Origin: Clostridiales bacterium
GTDB lineage: Bacteria > Bacillota > Clostridia > Saccharofermentanales > Saccharofermentanaceae
Assembly: GCA_017617995.1 (NCBI GenBank)
Contig: JAFZVE010000011.1
Location: forward strand, 62,001-126,000
Direction: 5' to 3'
DNA: 64,000 nt
Positions 1 through 9,210 of this stretch are shown piece after piece (position 1 is the first letter of the stretch; every line of letters begins with the position of its first letter). The position numbers were made by a program, and so were the translations under genes. Under the pieces are notes generated by a model. It had not been told where the DNA came from, did no database searches, and saw nothing but the letters and a program-made list of their open reading frames with translations.

Positions 1-1899
1 CATCTGCTCGCGGAACATCGCTGACAGTGTTTTCTTCTCCTCTTCCGTGAGATCCTTGCGGTTTTCTACAGCAATCTCATAGTCATCTCCTTCGACCCAT
101 CCCATGTCGATATGCTCACGCACCCATCTCTCGTGTTCCATCGGTGCGAAGATCGCGGCGTGCTCCGGCGTAAACTCCGTCACCATCTCATAGTCCACAG
201 GCTTATCCGTATAGAAGCAGTTGATGGCATCGAGATACCGGCTGAAGTTCTTCGCACGGTTCAGTGTCGACAGCTGATACTCGAGAGCCAGATCTTCGAA
301 GATCTTCTCGAGCTGTTCGATCGGTGTGCCCTCGCCTCTTCTTCTTCCGTGAAGCGCCACGGCAAAATCATAAAGGTGCAGGAAGTTACTGCTGGACAGG
401 AAGATGTGCTTCTTCTTTCTGTCGTTTTTCTTCACACTCGGTGTAACGTGAAGCGGGATATCCGTCGTATCCACGATCAACTCGATGTCTGTCGCGAAAC
501 GCTGTTCCTTCTCGGCCATATCACTATAGGCCTTGAGGCGGGGCGCATCTCCTGTCTCTCCGGATTCTTCCCAGTTTCTGTACTCCTTCTCAAAGGCATC
601 GATCTTTTCCTTCTCCATGTCATCGTAATAGTAACATGCGTTGATCGCACCGCCGGTAAAATCAAAGTCTACCGCCATCGGATGCAGTTCTGTTCTGGAA
701 TTTCTGCCGTACGCTGTCCTGTCCCAGCACTGCAGTTCGTCGCAGATCATCAGGAGGAAAGCCAACGGATGATCCTGCATACGGATCGGTCCTTTGCGCT
801 TCTTCTCGTCATCGTCTTTGTAGAAAGAGATCGAGAACTTGAAGAGACTATTATGGAGCATGATGGCCGACAGCACATCAATATGCATCTTGGTGATCTG
901 ATCTTCCCCGAGCGAAGATTCCAGTTCACGGAAGAGTCTTCCGGCACTGAAAAAAGCATGGTCCATGAAGTACCCGAATTCTTCGGGATCGGTCGGCTTC
1001 CTCTGAAGGACATCGAGCATATCCTCTTCCGTAATACCATATCGTTGCCCGAGTTTGGCCGCGATATCGAAGGCCAGTATCTCAGTGATTGTATTAAATT
1101 CCTTCCCGTAGAGACTGAAGAATTGTTTCTTCGCTTCCTGCCCGAGGTCGATGAGTACACCGAGATCGCGGTATGCGACATAGAGGCTTCCCTTCCCGCG
1201 CTTCTTGCGGTTCACCTCGAAGTAGGACATGACCTGTTCGAAAGGAAGCTCGAAGGGATATCCGATATCGTGGAAGAGCGCCGTCAGTCCCCAATACTCG
1301 AGGAACAGATTCGCCGCATTCGCGCTCCCGTCTTTGTCTTCCTGCTTATCTCTGAGTACATCGGCATAGAAATCTCCAAATGCTTGCCGGAAGGCCGCAT
1401 TTGTCTCATAGATCGCCAGTCCCAGCATGAAAACATATACCGAGTGAGAATAGTGATCTCTGTGCTTCATGAGAAGGGAACTGCCGTTACTCTCAAACTC
1501 CGACAACAGCTCCACCATCTTCTTCGATTTGCCGTAATGCCCGAGGAAGATCTCCAGGAAACAGTAGTACACATCATAGGCATCTTCCGCCACACCCGAT
1601 TCGAAGAAGCGGCCGAGTGATCTCTCGAGACACAGACGGTTGTTATCCATCTGCATATCGTAAGGGATCTGGTTCTTCTTAAGACCCGTTCCCTGATAGA
1701 CCCCCGTTTCCTCCTCCGTCTTCGTGATAACCGGATCGAACTTCAGGTTCTCACATCTTTCGTGTACGAACCGGAGCGCCGCAGACTTCAGGTCCATCCC
1801 TGATTCCTTAACATAGAGTGCCGGTTCAAAAGGACCGACGTCTTTTCCGAACCGCTGCCGGTTCACTTCTCTCATCTTTGCCCATGCCGTGTATGTCAT
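1..1899 (-). CDS. HD-domain protein with C-terminal RyR-like domain, partial (cut by left edge)
   Basis: The frame opens at ATG 1899 behind an AGGAGGGG ribosome binding site (1906-1913) and reads leftwards for 633 codons without a stop, so the C-terminus lies outside the window. Around residues 207-213 it has ALFHDIGYP, the His-Asp pair of HD metal-dependent phosphohydrolases, followed by a helical region. Residues 587-633 (MEHERWVREHIDMGW and what follows) resemble the RyR domain, a ryanodine-receptor-type module also found in bacterial proteins. No signal peptide or membrane segment is seen, so it is probably cytoplasmic. The HD domain suggests nucleotide or nucleic acid phosphohydrolysis; the RyR part may sense a ligand. 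Substrate and pathway are unknown. The protein matches no named family that I recognise end to end. The HD call is fairly secure, the RyR call is by motif likeness only. Confidence 0.75.
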   Translation of the reverse strand, partial: MTYTAWAKMREVNRQRFGKDVGPFEPALYVKESGMDLKSAALRFVHERCENLKFDPVITKTEEETGVYQGTGLKKNQIPYDMQMDNNRLCLERSLGRFFESGVAEDAYDVYYCFLEIFLGHYGKSKKMVELLSEFESNGSSLLMKHRDHYSHSVYVFMLGLAIYETNAAFRQAFGDFYADVLRDKQEDKDGSANAANLFLEYWGLTALFHDIGYPFELPFEQVMSYFEVNRKKRGKGSLYVAYRDLGVLIDLGQEAKKQFFSLYGKEFNTITEILAFDIAAKLGQRYGITEEDMLDVLQRKPTDPEEFGYFMDHAFFSAGRLFRELESSLGEDQITKMHIDVLSAIMLHNSLFKFSISFYKDDDEKKRKGPIRMQDHPLAFLLMICDELQCWDRTAYGRNSRTELHPMAVDFDFTGGAINACYYYDDMEKEKIDAFEKEYRNWEESGETGDAPRLKAYSDMAEKEQRFATDIELIVDTTDIPLHVTPSVKKNDRKKKHIFLSSSNFLHLYDFAVALHGRRRGEGTPIEQLEKIFEDLALEYQLSTLNRAKNFSRYLDAINCFYTDKPVDYEMVTEFTPEHAAIFAPMEHERWVREHIDMGWVEGDDYEIAVENRKDLTEEEKKTLSAMFREQM

Positions 1900-1973
1900 A
1901 AGACGCCCCTCCTATTTCCCGAAAAAGCCTGTCTGTATGCCGAAGGCTGCCACATCAGAACGCAATATAAATT

Positions 1974-1982
1974 ATTATATCA
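1974..1982 (-). promoter_or_regulatory. Extended -10 promoter for the HD/RyR gene
   Basis: On the minus strand the sequence reads TGATATAAT, an extended -10 element (TGn then TATAAT). The TGA at its 5' end is also the stop codon of the lipase gene. No good -35 box is visible, which is normal for extended -10 promoters. It lies about 75 bases before the start codon at 1899. Confidence 0.4.
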
Positions 1983-3335
1983 CAGGCCCTTCTTCCTGAG
2001 GTCAGAGACGATCTGCACGAAGAGTTCCCGCACGTCGAATCCGTCGATGTTCTCCCGGTTAAGATCGATAACGTCACCGTGTGAGATCCCGCGCTTTCCG
2101 TTCACGGTGAGGAAGTGATAGTCCTGCCCCCAGCAGAAAGATTTCGCTCCGACGAGACCGTCGTTCGGCCCATCGAAGTGTCCGACGAGAAACGTCGAGA
2201 AATTCAGAGGAAACTGCCCCGAAGAAGCATGATTCAGTTTGGATCCGTAGCTCTGGCAGTAGATCCCCTCCGGATCCGGCATCTCTTCGTTCAGTTTTGC
2301 GCAGGCCGAAGACGTCAGATCCGTCACGGCCGCGAGGAAATTCGGGTTCGGGTCGCCGGCTTTACGAAGCGCGGCTTCGTACATCGCGGCCACACGTACC
2401 TGATGGGATTCACCGATCTTACTTAAGAGATAATCTGCAAATTCACAACCTCTGTGTGGTGTATTGATCGTCGTAAGGCTGGCTACATACGGAGATGCGC
2501 CGAATCTCGCGATCGCCATTCTGCTGTCGAGTCCGCCCTTCGAGTGCGCGATGATGTTCACCTTCTCACAGCCGGTCTCCTCGCAGATCTTCTTGATGCG
2601 TTCCGCAAGCTCCATACCGCTGGTCACGACCGATGCGGCCGACTGCTGGTTTCCGTAGAAAACACGTGCCCCGTTCTTCTCGAGCTGCTCCGGGATCCTT
2701 CCCCAGTAGTTGAAGAAACGGAAGTCACGGAAGAATACACCATGTACCATGAGGATCGGGTATTTACATGCGCAGATCTGCTCAGATGCACGCGACTCAT
2801 TTAAGAGGATCTTCTCATTTTCGACCTTTACTTCCTTATCGGCGATACGGATGATGATGCCCAGGGCGATCAGGTGCGCGATCGGGATCATGCCGACGAG
2901 GATACCGATCACTCGGTATTTCATGCCGAGCTGGTTGGTCGTGATATAGACACGTACGATACCGTTCCAGAAGATGATGTTCTCGATCACGACGATAAGG
3001 ACGATATGTCCCGTCCACTTCCACGGCGCATCGCCGATCGCAGGAATATCCCAGCTTTCGATTGCACCCACCATACCGGGAATATTAAATGCCAGGTTGA
3101 TGACCATCGTGACGAGGAAAGTCTTAAGAAGCATCGATCCGGCCTGCGTATTCTTCAGGCGCAGAGAACGGATCTTTGCCGACGCTCCCGGGAAGACCGG
3201 AAGCACCTGCAGAAGCAGGAAAAGAGGGATCAGAAGCAGCAGGAACCACTTCGAAACAGGCAGCATCACGAAGTTGCCCAAGACCAGAGCACACACTGTG
3301 CCAAGGACGAAATAAAGGATCTCCAGAACGATCAT
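1980..3335 (-). CDS. Membrane-anchored alpha/beta-hydrolase, triacylglycerol lipase-like
   Basis: A 451-residue protein whose first 180 or so residues hold about five hydrophobic segments and whose C-terminal 270 residues are an alpha/beta-hydrolase. The hydrolase part begins with PILMVHGVFFRDF, the oxyanion-loop strand of bacterial lipases, and has the nucleophile elbow AHSKGG with Ser near residue 265; the family normally has G-H-S-x-G or A-H-S-x-G. Likely acid and base are in FDGPNDGLV and SHGDVID. The likely reaction is hydrolysis of a lipid or other ester at the membrane; the substrate cannot be told. The start is ATG 3335 behind AAAGGAGAGG. Fusion of a polytopic N-terminus to this lipase fold is unlike the usual secreted lipases. 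It follows mfd by 77 bases and may have its own transcript. Confidence 0.75.
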   Translation of the reverse strand: MIVLEILYFVLGTVCALVLGNFVMLPVSKWFLLLLIPLFLLLQVLPVFPGASAKIRSLRLKNTQAGSMLLKTFLVTMVINLAFNIPGMVGAIESWDIPAIGDAPWKWTGHIVLIVVIENIIFWNGIVRVYITTNQLGMKYRVIGILVGMIPIAHLIALGIIIRIADKEVKVENEKILLNESRASEQICACKYPILMVHGVFFRDFRFFNYWGRIPEQLEKNGARVFYGNQQSAASVVTSGMELAERIKKICEETGCEKVNIIAHSKGGLDSRMAIARFGASPYVASLTTINTPHRGCEFADYLLSKIGESHQVRVAAMYEAALRKAGDPNPNFLAAVTDLTSSACAKLNEEMPDPEGIYCQSYGSKLNHASSGQFPLNFSTFLVGHFDGPNDGLVGAKSFCWGQDYHFLTVNGKRGISHGDVIDLNRENIDGFDVRELFVQIVSDLRKKGL

Positions 3336-3363
3336 GTGTAGCCTCTCCTTTGCCTAACATAAT

Positions 3364-3393
3364 CCAAGTATGGGGGAACTCACCCTAACTTGG
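3364..3393 (-). terminator. Imperfect hairpin downstream of mfd
   Basis: CCAAGT (3364-3369) pairs with ACTTGG (3388-3393), with GGG/CCC pairing further in. It lies 20-50 bases past the mfd stop. There is no T-run on the minus strand after it, so it may be a weak terminator or an RNA-processing stem. Confidence 0.35.
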
Positions 3394-3412
3394 TAATCAA
3401 TCAAAACTCACC

Positions 3413-6400
3413 TTAACTCTGCTGCGCCGGCACCTGCCCCATCAGATCGAGAAGTCCGGCGACATTCGCGACGATTTCTTCCCTGTCTCCGGGTGCGGGC
3501 TTATACTGCAGGAACGGATTCTTCAGCGAATACACCATAACATGTCCCGCGAAACGTTCGTCCCCTCCGGCCATAAGCAGCGCTGCACCATTCGATGCTC
3601 CATCCCGATAGTAGAGGCGCGCCACATCCTTCTCGATCTCCACTTTCCCAAAGCCGAGTTTTCCGGCCTGATGACGGATGATGGAGATATTCGACAGGAT
3701 CGTGACTTCTCTCGGGACATCGCCGAAGCGGTCGAGAAGTTCGTCCTCGAAATCATCCTTCTCCTTAGATGTCTCGATCGTCCGGATCCGACGGTACACA
3801 TCCATACGCTGACCGTCATCCGGAATATAGGCTGGCGAGATATAGGCATCCTCGTTCATCTTGATGACCGTATCCTCTGCCTGCGGCACCCACGTTCCCG
3901 AGAGTTTCTTGATCTCCTCATCGAGCATGCGGCAATAAAGTTCATATCCGATGACATCCATATGTCCGTGCTGTTCGGCTCCGAGGAGATTACCGGCACC
4001 TCTTACTTCGAGATCCTTCATGGCGATCTTGATGCCCGATCCGAGTTCGGTAAAATCCCGGATCGCCGCCAGACGCTTCTCGGCATCCTCTTTCAGTACT
4101 TTTTCCGGCTCATAGGTGATATAGGCATAGGCCTGCCTGTCGGATCTTCCCACACGTCCTTTGAGCTGGTAGAGCTGAGACAGGCCGAAGCGGTCGCTGT
4201 TCTCGACGATGATGGTATTGACATTCGGCATGTCGACGCCTGATTCGATGATCGTCGTACATACCAGGATGTCCGCTTCCCTGCGGATAAATGACTCGAT
4301 GATACTCTCGAGTTCCCGCTCGCTCATCTTGCCGTGCGCAAAGACAATACGTGCACCCGGAAGCATCTCCTGCAGTTCCGCCGCCTTCTCTTCGATGTGA
4401 TGCGTGTTGTTAAAGAGATAGAAGACCTGCCCGTGCCGCTCGATCTCACGCAGACACGCCTCTGCAACGATCTGCGGATCGTACTCGATCACATAGGTCT
4501 GCACCGGCCTTCGATCCTGCGGCGGTTCCTCGAGAACAGAGATATCCCGGATACCCGACATCGACATGTGAAGCGTCCTCGGAATCGGTGTAGCCGTCAG
4601 AGTCAGTACGTCTACTGCGTTTCTGAGATTCTTCATCTTCTCTTTGTGATTGACACCGAACCGCTGCTCCTCGTCGATGACGAGAAGTCCCAGATTCTTC
4701 GGCTGGACATCTTTACTTAGGGCCCGGTGCGTCCCGACGATCACGTCGACCGATCCGTCGTTGATGCCGGTGACCGCTTTCTTGAGTTCTTTGGGCGTTG
4801 CGAAACGGGACAGAAGCGCGACCTTGATCGGATACCCGCGTAGTCTCTCCTTGAGGTTGTCGTAGTGCTGCTGCACAAGCACGGTCGTCGGTGCAAGGAG
4901 GATCGCCTGCTTGCCATCCATCACGCACTTGAATATCGCACGGAAGGCGACCTCCGTCTTTCCGAATCCGACATCGCCGCAGAGAAGTCTGTCCATCGAC
5001 TTACTGGATTCCATGTCTTTCTTGATCTCGGAAATGGCATGGAGCTGGTCCTCCGTTTCCTGATAAGGGAAATCATCTTCGAACTGCGCCTGCCAGACCG
5101 TGTCCGGAGAAAAAGCATAACCGTCCACGGCCTGTCTCTTCGCATAGAGTTCCACGAGATCGAAGGCCAGCTGCTTGATCGAGTTCTTCGCCCGGTTGAC
5201 GGACTTGCCCCATTCGGAAGATCCGAGGCGCGCAAGTTTCGGTGTCTTCCCTTCCGATGCGACGTATTTCTGGATATGGTCGAGGCGGTCCATCGGGATA
5301 TACAGATGATCGTCATTGGCATAGGTAATCATGAGGTAGTCGCGCTTCGTGCCTTCTACCTCGAGATTCACGAGTCCGTCGTAACGGCCTACACCGTTCT
5401 CGTCATCGACCACCAGTTCTCCAGGCACAAGATCCGAGAAAAGATCGATGGTCATGCCGCCCTTTTTCTTCTTCTTGATGCCGCGGTCTACGCCGAAGAT
5501 ATCCTGCGTACCGATCACGATCAGGGAGATCGTCGGATAGATAAAGCCGTTTGGCAGAGGCTTAGGAAGAAGGACCGGCATACTGTTCTTCTCGAACAGG
5601 TAGGAGCGGAGCTTCTCGGCCCGGCTTCCCGTCCCGCTCATGATGTAAGTCGACTGCCCTTTTTTATTCCGCTCGGAGATCAATTCCGCAAGGCCCTCTT
5701 CGTGTCCTCTGAAGCTGTTGCAGTCCGTGCCCGGGATCCGGACATGGATCGCTCCGGGAAGACCGTTGTTGATGCTCGGAAGAACGGCCATCGCGATGAC
5801 CTGCATAATATCAAGCTCGGAGAATACTTGCGGGATCGTATGCAGCGCCGTCGAGCAGGCTGACGGGACAAGTCCCTTTTCAAATGCCGCATGGAAACGG
5901 ATCTGGAAGTCGGCGGCCACACCATCCATCCTTGAGCGGACCTGTGAGATCTCGTCGACGTAGATCGGATCGCCCATGCATCTGACGTAGTGAAGTATGG
6001 AACAGTTATCAGGAAGAAGGATATCCACCCATTTCTCCCAGCCGGAGAAAGTGCCGCCGGCTCTTAAGGATTCGCTCTCTTTTCCGATCATGCGAAGCAT
6101 ACTGTCGATGCTGTTTCTGTCTGCACCGGCGCACGCAGCCTTCGTCGCCGCTTCTTCACCGATCTCCATCATCTTATCCGCGATCGGATCCCACTTCTTC
6201 TTCGGGAGCAGGAGCTCCGATGCCGGATAGATCGTATATTCCTTGAGCTGCTCTTCCGAGCGCTGTGTATTCAGATTGAAGAGCTTGATCTGGTCGATCT
6301 CATCGTCGAAGAACGAGACACGCACGCCCATATCCGAGCCACTCGGGAAGAAGTCGAAGATATCGCCTCTTCTGCTGAATTCCCCTTTCCCTTCTACCTC

Positions 6401-6985
6401 ACGGGTATGGGTATACCCCATGTACGTCAGGTCCTGTGCGAGGTCCTCCGGCGCGATCCTCTTACCGAGCTTAAGCGTCACCTTCGTACTGATAAAAGCG
6501 CGAAGCGGAGCCATCTTCGTCAGAAGTGCACCGGCGGTCACGATCAGGGCACCGCAGTCGCGGGAGAAATACTTGATGAGCGCATCGATACGTCCCTGTT
6601 CGATCTCACGGCTTGAGGCCGAGACGGCTGTAAGGGGTGTCTCCCGTCCACGCAGGATCACGGATTCTTTATCGAAGAATGCATCGAGATAGGACTTCAT
6701 CTTCCTCGCCGAGAGTTCGTCCGAGACGAGGATCATCGGGATCGGACGACCCTGAAGAGGCAGGATCCTGTCCGGATCTTCCTGTGCGCCGGAAGCAGAA
6801 TAAAGACTGTCATTCTCGCTTCTCCACAGTGTCGCAGCCGCGATGAGATACGCCTTCTGCGTCTCTGTCATACCGGTGAGATTGATGTGTTTTCTTCTAT
6901 CGGAAAAAGCATCCACCAGTTCGGTAAAGGCCGGATCGGCGAACGCTTCACGCAATAATTTCTCTACAGCAGGAAGAAAGATCAT
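3413..6985 (-). CDS. mfd: Transcription-repair coupling factor Mfd
   Basis: Mfd is an ATP-driven DNA translocase that displaces RNA polymerase stalled at lesions and recruits the UvrABC excision machinery. The 1190-residue length is normal. In order are a UvrB-like N-terminal part, an RNA-polymerase-interacting domain near residue 520 (GELVVDDENGVGRYDGL), RecG-like helicase domains with Walker A GDVGFGKTE near residue 670 and the DEEQ box (VIDEEQRFGV) near 771, helicase motif VI in QLKGRVGRSDR, and the C-terminal TRCF domain. The ATG at 6985 overlaps the pth stop by four bases (ATGA) and has GGAGG seven bases upstream, so it is coupled to pth. The order glmU-pth-mfd is familiar in Firmicutes. 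Confidence 0.97.
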   Translation of the reverse strand: MIFLPAVEKLLREAFADPAFTELVDAFSDRRKHINLTGMTETQKAYLIAAATLWRSENDSLYSASGAQEDPDRILPLQGRPIPMILVSDELSARKMKSYLDAFFDKESVILRGRETPLTAVSASSREIEQGRIDALIKYFSRDCGALIVTAGALLTKMAPLRAFISTKVTLKLGKRIAPEDLAQDLTYMGYTHTREVEGKGEFSRRGDIFDFFPSGSDMGVRVSFFDDEIDQIKLFNLNTQRSEEQLKEYTIYPASELLLPKKKWDPIADKMMEIGEEAATKAACAGADRNSIDSMLRMIGKESESLRAGGTFSGWEKWVDILLPDNCSILHYVRCMGDPIYVDEISQVRSRMDGVAADFQIRFHAAFEKGLVPSACSTALHTIPQVFSELDIMQVIAMAVLPSINNGLPGAIHVRIPGTDCNSFRGHEEGLAELISERNKKGQSTYIMSGTGSRAEKLRSYLFEKNSMPVLLPKPLPNGFIYPTISLIVIGTQDIFGVDRGIKKKKKGGMTIDLFSDLVPGELVVDDENGVGRYDGLVNLEVEGTKRDYLMITYANDDHLYIPMDRLDHIQKYVASEGKTPKLARLGSSEWGKSVNRAKNSIKQLAFDLVELYAKRQAVDGYAFSPDTVWQAQFEDDFPYQETEDQLHAISEIKKDMESSKSMDRLLCGDVGFGKTEVAFRAIFKCVMDGKQAILLAPTTVLVQQHYDNLKERLRGYPIKVALLSRFATPKELKKAVTGINDGSVDVIVGTHRALSKDVQPKNLGLLVIDEEQRFGVNHKEKMKNLRNAVDVLTLTATPIPRTLHMSMSGIRDISVLEEPPQDRRPVQTYVIEYDPQIVAEACLREIERHGQVFYLFNNTHHIEEKAAELQEMLPGARIVFAHGKMSERELESIIESFIRREADILVCTTIIESGVDMPNVNTIIVENSDRFGLSQLYQLKGRVGRSDRQAYAYITYEPEKVLKEDAEKRLAAIRDFTELGSGIKIAMKDLEVRGAGNLLGAEQHGHMDVIGYELYCRMLDEEIKKLSGTWVPQAEDTVIKMNEDAYISPAYIPDDGQRMDVYRRIRTIETSKEKDDFEDELLDRFGDVPREVTILSNISIIRHQAGKLGFGKVEIEKDVARLYYRDGASNGAALLMAGGDERFAGHVMVYSLKNPFLQYKPAPGDREEIVANVAGLLDLMGQVPAQQS

Positions 6986-7557
6986 CCGTGACCTCCTGCA
7001 CCTCCGCGGTTTCTCCCGCCGGGGAGCGGTTTACCGGAGAGAATATCTTCGACGGCGGCCGCCCCTTCTTCGAAGGACTTATACATCGTCTCCTGTTCTT
7101 CCTTCGGGATCGTGGACAGGACGAAGTCCGCCAGGTCCCAGTGCTCCGGAACCGGTCCGCAGCCGATGCGGACACGTGCGAAGTCCTGGGACTCCAGGCA
7201 GTAGATGACTGATTTCATGCCGTTATGTGTCCCGGCCGAACCGCTCGACCGGACGCGGATCTTCCCGCGCTGGATATCGATATCGTCGTAGATAACGATC
7301 AGGTGATCAAGCGGGATCTTGAAGAACTTCATAACCTCCCGGACACTTTCTCCTGATAGGTTCATGAAGGTATGCGGACGCAGGAGGATACAGTCTTCCC
7401 CCATGATCGTCCCTCTTCCGTATTCGCCCTTCCACTTGAGACGGTCCACCTTGATGTGGTGCTTCTGCGCCAGCACTTCGAGTGTCATGAAGCCGCAGTT
7501 ATGGAAGGTAAAGGTATATTCTTTACCGGGATTTCCCAATCCCACGATCAGCCACAT
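6982..7557 (-). CDS. pth: Peptidyl-tRNA hydrolase
   Basis: Pth releases peptides from peptidyl-tRNAs that drop off the ribosome and so recycles tRNA. The protein begins MWLIVGLGNPG, the conserved N-terminus of the family, has the catalytic His in FHNCGF, the Asp in VIYDDID, and the Asn in GTHNGMKS; its 191 residues are typical. An in-frame ATG at 7614 would add 19 charged residues (MFFRKKHREEE...). I prefer 7557 because AAAGGTGA lies just before it and because the family starts here, but the longer form cannot be excluded. It sits between glmU and mfd and its stop overlaps the mfd start. Confidence 0.93.
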   Translation of the reverse strand: MWLIVGLGNPGKEYTFTFHNCGFMTLEVLAQKHHIKVDRLKWKGEYGRGTIMGEDCILLRPHTFMNLSGESVREVMKFFKIPLDHLIVIYDDIDIQRGKIRVRSSGSAGTHNGMKSVIYCLESQDFARVRIGCGPVPEHWDLADFVLSTIPKEEQETMYKSFEEGAAAVEDILSGKPLPGGRNRGGAGGHG

Positions 7558-7617
7558 ATTTTCACCTTTGCCTGATTCTGTTTCTTCTTCTCTATGTTTC
7601 TTCCGGAAAAACATCGG

Positions 7618-9030
7618 TCACATACCGCTGGTACGCTTCTTATCCGGCTGGATGACTGTCGAGGCACGCGAACGGTTCTTCTTGGCGACCCAGTTCTCCT
7701 TGACGACCTGCTGGGATCTCGCGATCGCAAGTCCGAGTTCCGGTACATCCTCCGTGATCGTGGAACCGGCCGCGATGTAGGAGTTCTCTTCGAGCGTAAC
7801 CGGCGAGATCAGGTTGGAGTTACCACCGATAAATACATTGTCTCCGATGACGCACCATGTCTTATCCAGACCATCGTAGTTACAGGTGACGGTTCCGCAG
7901 CCGAAGTTGACATTCTTGCCGACCTTCGCATCACCGACATAAGTCAGATGACGGGCACGGGAATAATCACCGATCGTCGCATTCTTCACTTCGACGTATG
8001 CACCGATGGTGACGTTGTCCTTCAGCTCGGTATCCGGACGCAGATGTGAGAAAGGTCCGATACGGCAGTTCTTGCCGACGACGCAGTCCGATGCGATCGA
8101 GTGGTCGATCGTCGAGCCGTCGCCGATCGTGACATTCTCCAGACGGGAATTCTCACCGATCTCGCACTCATCACCGATCACGGTATTGCCGAGAAGTACA
8201 CAGCCCGGAAGAATGATGGTATCCTTACCGATCTTGACCGTATCCGCGATCCATGTGGTCTCGGTATCGACGATCTGTACACCTTCTCTCATGAGCCGGT
8301 CACAGGTCCTCTTATTCAGCATCTTACCGACCGCCTGAAGTTCGATACGGTCGTTCACACCACGGGTCTCATCGAAGTCCGCGATATAGGCACCGACCTT
8401 GTGTCCGTCCTTGATGAGGATCTCGATCGTATCGGTGAGGTAATACTCCTTCTGTGCATTCTTCGAGTCGATGCGCCCGAGTGCCGACAGAAGAAGCGGC
8501 GTCTTGAAGCAGTAGATCGAAGAATTGATCTCGCAGACCATCTTCTCCTGATCGTTGCAGTCGCGGTCTTCCACGATCTTTATGACGTTGCCGTCATCGT
8601 TACGGATCACGCGTCCGTACCCCTTCGGATCCGGAGCGATACCGGTGATGATCACGGCACCGAAATCACCCTGTTCGAACATTTCCAGCGCTTTGGAAAT
8701 CGTGTCGGAGGTAATCAGCGGAGCGTCACCCGGAAGAACGATCGTGCATCCGTTTCTTCCCTCGAGGAACGGAGCAGCCTGCATGACGGCATGGCCTGTT
8801 CCGAGCTGATGCTCCTGGAAAACGAAGGCGACATCTTCACCAAGTACTTCCCGTACTTCTTCCTGTCTGTGTCCGACGATATAGACCTGCTCGGTCGCAC
8901 CGACACCGGAGAGCGCCTCAGCCACCCAGCGGATCAGCGGTTTGCCCGCGGCCAGCTGGACCACCTTCGAGTGGTTCGACATCATACGCTTTCCTTCACC
9001 GGCTGCCATTACAACTGCACAAAGTTCCAT
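7618..9030 (-). CDS. glmU: Bifunctional UDP-GlcNAc pyrophosphorylase / glucosamine-1-phosphate N-acetyltransferase
   Basis: GlmU acetylates glucosamine-1-phosphate and then uridylates it, making UDP-GlcNAc for peptidoglycan and teichoic acids. The N-terminal half has the nucleotidyltransferase loop VMAAGEGKRM and the PGDAPLI strand. The C-terminal half is a left-handed beta-helix of hexapeptide repeats with the acetyltransferase motifs ARHLTYVGDA and GCGTVTCNYDG. Its 470 residues fit the family. The ATG at 9030 follows AAAGGAG. It heads the glmU-pth-mfd run and is divergent from a second nucleotidyltransferase gene. Confidence 0.96.
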   Translation of the reverse strand: MELCAVVMAAGEGKRMMSNHSKVVQLAAGKPLIRWVAEALSGVGATEQVYIVGHRQEEVREVLGEDVAFVFQEHQLGTGHAVMQAAPFLEGRNGCTIVLPGDAPLITSDTISKALEMFEQGDFGAVIITGIAPDPKGYGRVIRNDDGNVIKIVEDRDCNDQEKMVCEINSSIYCFKTPLLLSALGRIDSKNAQKEYYLTDTIEILIKDGHKVGAYIADFDETRGVNDRIELQAVGKMLNKRTCDRLMREGVQIVDTETTWIADTVKIGKDTIILPGCVLLGNTVIGDECEIGENSRLENVTIGDGSTIDHSIASDCVVGKNCRIGPFSHLRPDTELKDNVTIGAYVEVKNATIGDYSRARHLTYVGDAKVGKNVNFGCGTVTCNYDGLDKTWCVIGDNVFIGGNSNLISPVTLEENSYIAAGSTITEDVPELGLAIARSQQVVKENWVAKKNRSRASTVIQPDKKRTSGM

Positions 9031-9123
9031 TTTGAGATCTCCTTTAGTTTATTCTTCTTCTGTCCCTCTGCCTGTAACGGCCGTCCGGTTCCCCTTCTCC
9101 GATATCCGACCGCGCGCAAAGAC

Positions 9124-9183
9124 CCAATGATCGGTCATTTCCGGGTATGTGCAACAAGTGCACGCCTTTTGCTCGACCATTGG
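9124..9183. repeat. Nested palindrome in the glmU leader
   Basis: Outer arms CCAATGATCG (9124-9133) and CGACCATTGG (9174-9183) match at nine of ten positions. Inside lies the 15-base inverted repeat GTGCAACAAGTGCAC (9149-9163). On the minus strand it would fall inside the untranslated leader of glmU. No T-run follows, so it is not a plain terminator. Confidence 0.55.
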
Positions 9184-9210
9184 CTGGACATGTTTTTTTC
9201 TTTTGTCCTT

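Noticed and set aside
112..1620. Open frame of 502 codons on the plus strand
   Set aside because: It is antisense to the HD/RyR gene, has no ribosome binding site and no family-like motif. The true frame on the minus strand has an HD motif and AGGAGGGG before its start.
4865..5863. Open frame of 332 codons antisense to mfd
   Set aside because: Composition is rich in Arg, His, Asp and Ile as expected for the complement of normal codons; mfd on the other strand is certain. The scarcity of TTA, CTA and TCA codons in genes of this genome leaves many long antisense frames open.
7558..7614. 19-residue N-terminal extension of Pth
   Set aside because: The ATG at 7614 lacks a good ribosome binding site, while the family start at 7557 has one. 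Kept only as an alternative.
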